NCBI GenBank assembly: GCA_900318975.1
Contig: ONMY01000156.1
Location: forward strand, 1-6,526
DNA length: 6,526 bases
Source of the DNA: an uncultured Bacillota bacterium
GTDB taxonomy: Bacteria > Bacillota_I > Bacilli_A > Izemoplasmatales > UBA1188
Reading direction: 5' to 3'
In this document: positions 1 to 5,525 of the stretch, one piece after another
Position numbering within the stretch: the stretch's first letter is position 1
How the letters are laid out: every line of letters starts with the position of its first letter
The notes under the pieces: generated by a model
What the model was told of the DNA's origin: nothing
What the model saw: only the letters and a program-made list of their open reading frames with translations
Databases searched by the model: none
Position numbers and translations under genes: made by a program

Positions 1-1368
1 ATCAACATACTGGATTGTTCCTTGTGGTTTTCTTTCATTAAAGCCTGATCCACTTAAAGTTAATGGATCATATGTACAAAGAACTTCTATTACTTCACCA
101 TTTTCATTTTTTACGACTTCATTAGCTTTAATGAAATAAGCACCCATGAGTCTTACCTCAGCACCTAAAGATAATCTTTTATATTTGTTGTTTGGTTTAA
201 CTTCTGTGAAGTCTTCCCTTTCAATATATAAATGTTTTGAGAAAGAAATCTTTCTTGAACCAAGTTCTTCATTTTCAAGGTTATTTGGGAAATCAAAATA
301 CTCAACTTTTCCATCATCATAATTGGTGATTGTGACTTTTAGAGGATTTAAAACTGCCATACGTCTTACGTTTTTAAGCTTTAAATCATCCATTAAGAAG
401 TGATCAAGAACGTTTAGTGGTATTTCTGAATTGATTCTAGAAAGCCCAGTAGATAAAACGAATTCTTTAATTGATTCAGGGGTAAATCCTCTTCTTTTTA
501 GTCCAACTAGTGTAGGCATTCTTGGATCATCATAATCATCAACGAGTTTTGTATCAACGAGTTCTTTTAGATATCTTTTTGATAGAATTGTTCCTTCGAT
601 ATTTAATCTTCCAAATTCAATCTGTCTTGGTGTAGACATTGGATGAGTATGTTCAATTACCCAGTCATATAGTGGTCTATGTTCAACGTATTCAAGTGAA
701 CATAGTGAATGTGTGATATATTCTTCAGCATCTTGAAGTGGATGAGCATAGTCATAAAGTGGATAGATATTCCATTTATCTCCTGTATGTGGATGTGGTT
801 TTTTAATGATACGGTAGATTGCAGGGTCTCTCATATTAAGGTTAGATGATTTCATATCTATCTTAACTCTTAGAGTCTTTTCACCTTCTTCATATTTTCC
901 ATCTCTCATCTCTTCAAAGAGCTTTAAGTTTTCTTCTGCTGAACGATTTCTATATGGTGATTCTTTACCTGGTGTATCGAGGGTACCTCTATATTCACGC
1001 ATTTCATCTTTTGTAAGGTCGTCTACATATGCAAGACCTTCTTTTATTAAACCAACTGCGAAATTATAATCATCATCAAAATAATCACTTCCAAATGTGA
1101 TTTTATATGGAGTATAGCCAAGCCAGTGGATATCATTGATGATGGCATCCATAAATCTTTTTTCTTCTTTGGCTGGATTTGTATCATCAAATCTTAATAT
1201 TGTTTTACCATTAAAACATTTTGCAAGTTCAAAATTTGTGACAATGGCTCTTGCATGACCGATATGAAGATAGGCGTTTGGTTCTGGCGGGAATCTTGTG
1301 ATAATCTCATCATGTTTTCCATTTTTAATATCTTCTTCCATTATTGATTTAATAAAATTTGAAATCAT
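1..1368 (-). CDS. glnS: Glutaminyl-tRNA synthetase, C-terminus cut by window edge
   Basis: Cytoplasmic class I aminoacyl-tRNA synthetase that attaches glutamine to tRNA-Gln using ATP. I translated 456 codons from the ATG at 1366-1368 to the left edge with no stop. Visible class I signatures are FPPEPNAYLHIGHA (residues 26-39, HIGH at 35-38), FDDTNPAKE (60-68) and ILSKR (261-265), the KMSKS equivalent. MSTPRQIEFGRLN just before it and DDPRMPTLVGLKRRGFTP after it are typical of GlnRS and of the related archaeal/eukaryotic GluRS branch, not of bacterial GluRS. The anticodon-binding beta-barrels begin near residue 330. The last residues seen align with a point about 100 residues before the end of E. 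coli GlnRS (554 aa), so the gene should continue outside the window. It is the last gene visible in the operon, 14 bp after the 510-residue gene. Its Shine-Dalgarno AAGGAG (1379-1384) overlaps that gene's TAA stop, with a rather long 10-nt spacing to the ATG, suggesting coupled translation. Confidence 0.96.
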   Translation of the reverse strand, partial: MISNFIKSIMEEDIKNGKHDEIITRFPPEPNAYLHIGHARAIVTNFELAKCFNGKTILRFDDTNPAKEEKRFMDAIINDIHWLGYTPYKITFGSDYFDDDYNFAVGLIKEGLAYVDDLTKDEMREYRGTLDTPGKESPYRNRSAEENLKLFEEMRDGKYEEGEKTLRVKIDMKSSNLNMRDPAIYRIIKKPHPHTGDKWNIYPLYDYAHPLQDAEEYITHSLCSLEYVEHRPLYDWVIEHTHPMSTPRQIEFGRLNIEGTILSKRYLKELVDTKLVDDYDDPRMPTLVGLKRRGFTPESIKEFVLSTGLSRINSEIPLNVLDHFLMDDLKLKNVRRMAVLNPLKVTITNYDDGKVEYFDFPNNLENEELGSRKISFSKHLYIEREDFTEVKPNNKYKRLSLGAEVRLMGAYFIKANEVVKNENGEVIEVLCTYDPLTLSGSGFNERKPQGTIQYVD

Positions 1369-1382
1369 AGTTTAAAGTCTCC

Positions 1383-2915
1383 TTAATAGATTTCGTTTAT
1401 ATAATTATACACTAGAGAACTCGTTTTGAGATAGTCTTTTAAAGATAAAAAGAAACTTTCTTTAAGTTGATAACTTAAATTAGAAAAAGATTCTATTAAT
1501 TGTTCAGTTGAATCGAAGTTTAAATTATCTTTTAAAGAGAGGGAAAGAGTGTTTTTAAAATCATCTTTAAATATTGTATTTTTTATAGTGTTTAATATGT
1601 CCTCATTCATATTAAATTCAATGGTAAATCCATCTTGATATTTAACACTATAGTCTTTGATATTTAATGGGCTTATAAATGAATCTAGAGAAATTGTTTG
1701 GTTAATGATATTTGTATCAATCTTAATATCTGATAGAATTGATAGAAAATCATTTTCACTGTCAGTTTTATTAACGATTAAATAATCATTTTCATTTTCA
1801 TTCTCATCACGACCAACTTCGATTCTTTCAAGAATAAATATATCGTTATTTCTTCTAAAGATGTAATCATTAGTGGATTCTTTTGAAAAAACACCATAGG
1901 ATAGTGATAATATGAGTTCACTATCACTTATTTTATAATCGATATTATCGAATTCAATAAATCCTTCATAATTATTTGGATAATCAATAAATATTTGATA
2001 CATCAAGCATTTTCTTACATCTTCTTTTGATAAATTAATTGATTCATTTCCTAGGAATTCTTTTAAGAGAATATCATATTTGATGCTTCTCACTTTTGAT
2101 TTATTAACTGGATCAGTTTCTCTTTTTAAGTTTACAAGTCTTGAATAATCAACTGTGATTCTTGATACATCAGCGAATTCAAAATTGATATAATCAAATG
2201 AAAATAGAGTTGAAATAAGAGTTCCTGAGAAAGATGATAGAATCTTATTCTCACTAAATAGTGATTTTCCGGTTGCCCCTCTTCTAATTTCATCAACTAA
2301 ATCTCTTTTTGAGATTGTATAAGTCATGGTATCCTGGCTATATGAACCAATTGGAAGAGAATTTAGGAGTCCTGAAATCGCACTTCCAAGAGAAGTCGAT
2401 TCACGGTTTTTAAGTGTTTTTTCAACGATTAGTGATGGAACAATTAGGTTTCCAATTCTTATAGTTTTAAGTGAGAACTGGAAGGATGTATCTGTCTCGA
2501 TGAAATCTAATCTTATTCTAATTCTAAAATCATATTTGATTAGATTTTGATAGGTAATATAAAGATTTAGGAAGATTCTATTGTTGTCGGTTTCAAAATT
2601 ATATCCTTTAATCACATAATTTCTTGTCTTATATATATCATCATCTACCTTATCACCATCAAGGAGTAGATAGAATGCATCATTGATAAAATCATCATCG
2701 ATATCGACATCGATTACATTTATAATTGATGATTTTTTAAGGACATCGTTTAGATAATCTACTAGAATAGTTGATGCTTCATCTTGTGTTTTTGTGAGTC
2801 TATATTTCTTACTGTCGGTTAAATCAAAGGTTAATAAAAAAACCAAAAACATAAGCATAAAAAATGATAAGACTATGATAGTTGTGATTTTTAAAGCTCT
2901 TTTTTGGTTTTTCAT
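1383..2915 (-). CDS. Unrecognised membrane-anchored protein, possibly duplicated YpmS-like extracytoplasmic domains
   Basis: I do not recognise a characterised gene. The 510-residue product begins with a short basic stretch (KNQKRALK) and one hydrophobic segment at about residues 10-30. No lipobox cysteine follows, so it is predicted to be anchored by its N-terminus with the rest outside the cell. The remainder is beta-rich, acidic and Asn/Asp/Ser-rich, with an ENENEN run at 371-376. Residues 144-169 (FSLKTIRIGNLIVP followed by SLIVEKTLK) recall the 'iGklplP' segment of the small Firmicutes protein YpmS (DUF2140); this is recognition from memory and weak. A similar order of elements recurs later: strand-rich YKISDSELILSLSYGVF (327-343) and FILERIEVGRD (360-370) mirror 112-128 and 146-156. 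This suggests two tandem domains. Cys303 is the only cysteine. It lies 6 bp after tsaD and 14 bp before glnS, so it is co-transcribed with tRNA genes. No good Shine-Dalgarno precedes the ATG. An envelope role is inferred from topology only. Confidence 0.85.
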   Translation of the reverse strand: MKNQKRALKITTIIVLSFFMLMFLVFLLTFDLTDSKKYRLTKTQDEASTILVDYLNDVLKKSSIINVIDVDIDDDFINDAFYLLLDGDKVDDDIYKTRNYVIKGYNFETDNNRIFLNLYITYQNLIKYDFRIRIRLDFIETDTSFQFSLKTIRIGNLIVPSLIVEKTLKNRESTSLGSAISGLLNSLPIGSYSQDTMTYTISKRDLVDEIRRGATGKSLFSENKILSSFSGTLISTLFSFDYINFEFADVSRITVDYSRLVNLKRETDPVNKSKVRSIKYDILLKEFLGNESINLSKEDVRKCLMYQIFIDYPNNYEGFIEFDNIDYKISDSELILSLSYGVFSKESTNDYIFRRNNDIFILERIEVGRDENENENDYLIVNKTDSENDFLSILSDIKIDTNIINQTISLDSFISPLNIKDYSVKYQDGFTIEFNMNEDILNTIKNTIFKDDFKNTLSLSLKDNLNFDSTEQLIESFSNLSYQLKESFFLSLKDYLKTSSLVYNYINEIY

Positions 2916-2921
2916 ATAAGT

Positions 2922-3911
2922 CTATAAATCCAGTCTTGATTTAGGTGAAAGAGTTATATCATCGATTTCACCTTTTTTAATCTTATAATATGCAGATATA
3001 CCAATCATAGCTGCATTATCCCCGCAGTACTTTAGATGTGGGAATGTGACTTTTACATCCTTTATTCCACTTACTAATGTTTCACGAATAACACTATTAG
3101 CTGCAGAACCTCCAACTACAACTACTTCTTTAATGTTATATTCTTCTATCGCTTTCTTTGTTTTCTTTAATAATACTTCAGATACAGCTTCTTCAAAGCT
3201 TCTTGCGATATCTTTTATTTCATATTTTATTCCATCTTTTTCAAGGCTTTCAACGAGGTTTAATGTTGCGCTTTTAAGTCCTGAAAAAGAGAAAGAATAA
3301 TCTTTTGAATTTAGTACTGGTCTTGGAAGATGATAGATTGCTTTTCCATCTCTTCCGATCTTATCTAAAAGAGGTCCACCAGGATATGGAATTCCAATTA
3401 TTCTTGCGACCTTATCAAACACTTCACCAACTGCATCGTCTTTAGTTGAACCGATTTTATTAAAATCATAATGATCTTTCATTACTACAAGTTCAGTATG
3501 ACCACCAGAAATCACTAGTGCGAGGCATGGGAATTCTATATCATGTTCAATACATGCTGCATAAATATGCCCAGATAAATGGTTTACACCTACTAGTGGT
3601 TTATTATAATTTAGGGCAACTATTTTAGATGCGTTTATGCCAGTTAAAAGAGAGCCTATGAGTCCAGGTCCTTCGGTTACTGCCACGTAGTCGATATCAT
3701 CCATTGTAAGATTTGCATTCTTTAGGGCACTTAAATAGGCATATGTGATTCCTTTTACGTGCTCACGAGATGAAATCTCAGGGACAACTCCACCATATTC
3801 TTTAAATATATCTATTTGCGATAAAACCTCATTTGAGAGGACGTATTTACCATCTTTAGTTACGGCTACACTTGTTTCATCGCAAGATGATTCAAAACTT
3901 AAAATATACAT
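2922..3911 (-). CDS. tsaD: tRNA N6-adenosine threonylcarbamoyltransferase TsaD (Kae1/Qri7 family)
   Basis: Catalytic subunit of the bacterial t6A complex. It transfers the threonylcarbamoyl group from threonylcarbamoyl-AMP to N6 of A37 in tRNAs reading ANN codons, working with TsaB and TsaE in the cytoplasm. The product has 329 residues, close to the usual 335-345, and is complete. The family start is present (ILSFESSCDETSVAV, 3-17), as are the metal-binding histidines H111 and H115 in NHLSGH, the nucleotide-binding SGGHTELV (135-142), GGSAANSVIR (267-276) and the metal ligand D298 in CGDNAAMIG. The usual GGVAAN appears here as GGSAAN, a mild change. It follows rimI by 6 bp with an AGGA ribosome binding site (3921-3924) nine bases before the ATG. 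It ends in TAG 6 bp before the 510-residue gene. No key residue is missing, so it should be active. Confidence 0.98.
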   Translation of the reverse strand: MYILSFESSCDETSVAVTKDGKYVLSNEVLSQIDIFKEYGGVVPEISSREHVKGITYAYLSALKNANLTMDDIDYVAVTEGPGLIGSLLTGINASKIVALNYNKPLVGVNHLSGHIYAACIEHDIEFPCLALVISGGHTELVVMKDHYDFNKIGSTKDDAVGEVFDKVARIIGIPYPGGPLLDKIGRDGKAIYHLPRPVLNSKDYSFSFSGLKSATLNLVESLEKDGIKYEIKDIARSFEEAVSEVLLKKTKKAIEEYNIKEVVVVGGSAANSVIRETLVSGIKDVKVTFPHLKYCGDNAAMIGISAYYKIKKGEIDDITLSPKSRLDL

Positions 3912-3917
3912 AAGATT

Positions 3918-4337
3918 CTATCCTATTATTAATTTCATATTGATGGCATCTATCATTCCATCATAATAATTCTTTCTAATTCCAATTTCCATAAATCCAA
4001 GAGATTTATAAAGATTATAGGCAATAGTGTTTTTTGTACTAACTTCTAAGAATATCTCTTTAACATTTAAATCTTTTAATAGTTTGATTGTTTCAAGAAG
4101 TAGATATTTTGAATAACCTCTTCCACGAGAATTATTATCTATATAGATAAAGAGTAAATCAACAGAATCAAGAGGTGTTGAATAATCAACTTCTCCTATT
4201 ATTTCATCATCTTTTATGATGATATAATTTAGGTTATTTAAAGATGAAATATATTCATATTTAGAATATTCTAGTTCTTTTTTTATCGCAGAATCTAGAA
4301 ATTCTTTTTTCTCTTTTAAAGATATTATTTCCATCAT
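3918..4337 (-). CDS. rimI: GNAT N-acetyltransferase, RimI-like (ribosomal protein S18 alanine N-acetyltransferase)
   Basis: GNAT-fold acetyltransferase of 139 residues. RimI uses acetyl-CoA to acetylate the N-terminal alanine of ribosomal protein S18; homologues can also act on other N-termini or lysines, so the exact substrate is inferred. Motif A, which binds the acetyl-CoA pyrophosphate, is SRGRGYS (70-76). Motif B is FLEVSTKNTIAYNLYKSLGF (96-115), matching the LEVR-SN-A-LY-S-GF pattern of RimI, with Tyr110 at the position of the presumed general acid. The ending RKNYYDGMIDAINMKL (121-136) matches the RNYY...EDAIIM tail of E. coli RimI but with a shorter loop. The N-terminal third is poorly conserved. 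The position between tsaB and tsaD is the common Gram-positive arrangement and supports RimI over another GNAT. Its ATG overlaps the tsaB TGA (ATGA, 4334-4337). Two consecutive ATG codons open the gene; either could be used. Confidence 0.87.
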   Translation of the reverse strand: MMEIISLKEKKEFLDSAIKKELEYSKYEYISSLNNLNYIIIKDDEIIGEVDYSTPLDSVDLLFIYIDNNSRGRGYSKYLLLETIKLLKDLNVKEIFLEVSTKNTIAYNLYKSLGFMEIGIRKNYYDGMIDAINMKLIIG

Positions 4338-4927
4338 TTTAATCCCATCTTTATTCTTTCAGCTTCAACAAGCTGAAGATAATTTGGTGAAAGACTATTT
4401 ACATCTTCTACTCTTTCTATTAGATCACTATTTATGATAACCAGTGGATTTGGTTTAGATTCTTTAATTATTATATTTTCATCTGTGTCTTTAAAATAAT
4501 CTTTAATGACTTCAACACTATCTTCAGTGAGTCTTATGAATTTTGAGTCTTTATAGTCAAAGTGTGCAGTATAACAATTTCCTCTTCTTGAATCAACAAA
4601 TGCATAGCATTCAAATGTTTTATTAGATACTAAAGAAAAGAGTGATGAGAATGTATAAAGAGTAATATTATTCATGACTGCGAGCATCTTACCTATTACA
4701 ACTGCAATCCTAACACCAGTATAACTTCCAGGTCCAATTCCAACATAGACTTCTTTAATATCTTTTAAAGTAATATTATTATCTTTAAGTGCGCTTTCTA
4801 GTTTTGGCATTAGGGTTTCTGAATGGTTATTCTTTCCGAGTTCATATGATTCATATAAAATATTGTCATCTTCTAATATTCCAAGATATGAATAATCAAG
4901 GGCTGTATCAAGAACTAATCTATACAT
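4334..4927 (-). CDS. tsaB: t6A biosynthesis protein TsaB (YeaZ family)
   Basis: Non-catalytic partner of TsaD. TsaB is an ASKHA-fold protein that dimerises with TsaD and recruits TsaE, and is needed for t6A formation in bacteria. The 197-residue product starts with LVLDTALDYSYLGIL (4-18), followed by HSETLMP (35-41), the hallmark GIGPGSYTGVRI (63-74), VDSRRGNCYTAHF (111-123, the DARRGEVY region) and the terminal SPNYLQLVEAE (180-190, the YLR..AE signature). It is shorter than the roughly 230 residues of the E. coli and B. subtilis proteins, mainly in the second half, but conserved blocks run to the end, so it does not look truncated. The start overlaps the tsaE end by 13 bp. A strong Shine-Dalgarno, AAGGTGA (4931-4937), lies inside tsaE three bases before the ATG. 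The TGA stop overlaps the rimI start. Confidence 0.96.
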   Translation of the reverse strand: MYRLVLDTALDYSYLGILEDDNILYESYELGKNNHSETLMPKLESALKDNNITLKDIKEVYVGIGPGSYTGVRIAVVIGKMLAVMNNITLYTFSSLFSLVSNKTFECYAFVDSRRGNCYTAHFDYKDSKFIRLTEDSVEVIKDYFKDTDENIIIKESKPNPLVIINSDLIERVEDVNSLSPNYLQLVEAERIKMGLK

Positions 4928-5343
4928 AAGTCACCTTCAATTTCTATTTCTCTAACATTATTCTCTTTAATACTTATAGATATCTCAATTGCATCTTTAA
5001 AGAGATCTTCATCATCTAGATAATTATACCATTCAATAATCCTGATGGCGCCTTCATCAAAGATATAATCATCAAGCACAGGATCATATCCAAGGTTTTC
5101 AAGCCTGTATGCGTCTATATGATAGAGTGGACCTTTAATTGAATCATATACTTTAATGATATTGAATGTTGGAGAAATAATTTCTTCTTTCACTCCAAGT
5201 TCTTTTGCAATATATTTAGTAAGAGTAGTTTTTCCAGCACCAAGAGGGCCTTTAAGACCTATTAGTTCATTTCCTTTTAACGCTTTAGCAAGTCTTCTTC
5301 CGAAGTCTTCGACATCTTTTAAAGTTTTGAGTTCTACTTTCAT
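4915..5343 (-). CDS. tsaE: t6A biosynthesis ATPase TsaE (YjeE family)
   Basis: P-loop ATPase that binds the TsaB-TsaD complex and is needed for repeated cycles of tRNA A37 threonylcarbamoylation. The 142-residue product has a Walker A loop GPLGAGKTT (32-40), then SPTF (57-60), YHIDAYRL (74-81) and IRIIEWYNYL (100-109), the block that in relatives reads IEWxxR. Length and motif order fit the family (about 140-160 aa). It is the first gene of the minus-strand operon. Its ATG follows AAGGAAG (5351-5357) at a 7-base spacing, and an extended -10 promoter lies just upstream, giving a leader of only about 25 bases. Its end overlaps tsaB by 13 bp. A shadow reading frame on the opposite strand (5156-5374) has no support. 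Confidence 0.96.
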   Translation of the reverse strand: MKVELKTLKDVEDFGRRLAKALKGNELIGLKGPLGAGKTTLTKYIAKELGVKEEIISPTFNIIKVYDSIKGPLYHIDAYRLENLGYDPVLDDYIFDEGAIRIIEWYNYLDDEDLFKDAIEISISIKENNVREIEIEGDLCID

Positions 5344-5367
5344 TTTGGTGCTTCCTTTTTTCTTTTT

Positions 5368-5395
5368 ACTCTAAAATTATAACATATTTTAGAGT
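5368..5395. promoter_or_regulatory. Perfect 10-bp inverted repeat over the operon promoter, putative operator
   Basis: On the plus strand the left arm ACTCTAAAAT (5368-5377) and right arm ATTTTAGAGT (5386-5395) are exact reverse complements separated by eight bases (TATAACAT, 5378-5385). The repeat is centred on and covers the extended -10 of the minus-strand operon, so a dimeric regulator bound here would block RNA polymerase. The sequence does not match the Fur/PerR, Rex, CIRCE, LexA or CopY boxes as I remember them. AT-richness makes a chance palindrome more likely than in balanced DNA. The presence of the repeat is certain; its role is inferred. Confidence 0.5.
5376..5384 (-). promoter_or_regulatory. 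Extended -10 promoter of the tsaE-tsaB-rimI-tsaD-glnS operon
   Basis: Read on the minus strand this is TGTTATAAT: a perfect -10 hexamer TATAAT (5376-5381) preceded by TGn, the extended -10 element. At the usual 17-base spacing the -35 position reads AAAAAT, so there is no recognisable -35 box; extended -10 promoters often do without one. Transcription would begin near 5369, some 25 bases before the tsaE ATG. The element sits in the middle of an inverted repeat described separately. Confidence 0.72.
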
Positions 5396-5490
5396 TTTAT
5401 TTTTTGAATAAGATGAGACTATATGATTAAATTTTATGAAATTTCGTTGTAACTTAACTAAAATCTCAAAAAAACATCACAATTAAGGAT

Positions 5491-5496
5491 TATAAT
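5491..5496 (+). promoter_or_regulatory. Candidate -10 box of the lipoprotein protease gene
   Basis: A perfect TATAAT on the plus strand 29 bases before the protease ATG. It would start transcription near 5503 and leave a leader of about 23 bases containing the ribosome binding site. The -35 position is an A-run with no TTGACA-like match and there is no TG extension. It is therefore the best candidate in the interval, not a strong promoter call. Confidence 0.4.
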
Positions 5497-5511
5497 ATCT
5501 AGCGTAATTGA

Positions 5512-5518
5512 AAGGAAG
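5512..5518 (+). promoter_or_regulatory. Ribosome binding site deciding the protease start at 5526
   Basis: AAGGAAG lies 7 bases before the ATG at 5526 but only one base before an in-frame ATG at 5520. The spacing favours 5526, which also gives a clean MKKG lipoprotein signal N-region. Confidence 0.75.
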
Positions 5519-5525
5519 TATGATT

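Noticed and set aside
2326..2550. Plus-strand 74-codon open frame inside the 510-residue gene
   Set aside because: Antisense shadow of a longer coding gene, with no ribosome binding site or recognisable protein features.
3046..3300. Plus-strand 84-codon open frame inside tsaD
   Set aside because: Lies antisense to highly conserved tsaD motifs; its Ser/Thr/Phe-rich composition is what an antisense reading of this gene would give.
3745..3966. Plus-strand 73-codon open frame across the rimI/tsaD junction
   Set aside because: Shadow on the opposite strand of two confident genes, with no supporting signals.
4334..4336. UGA read as tryptophan (mycoplasma code)
   Set aside because: TGA ends tsaB exactly at the rimI start, after the family's normal C-terminal YLQLVEAE signature, and tryptophans checked in glnS and the protease are TGG.
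5156..5374. Plus-strand 72-codon open frame antisense to tsaE
   Set aside because: Antisense to the TsaE P-loop region; its hydrophobic tail comes from the purine-rich leader and ribosome binding site of tsaE read backwards.
5368..5411. Rho-independent terminator on the plus strand (inverted repeat followed by a T-rich run)
   Set aside because: No plus-strand gene precedes it, the stem has only a few GC pairs, and its overlap with a strong extended -10 box explains the repeat better as an operator.
5520..5525. Alternative protease start at the ATG at 5520 (adds Met-Ile)
   Set aside because: Only one base separates it from the ribosome binding site; the ATG at 5526 has ideal spacing and a standard signal-peptide N-region.
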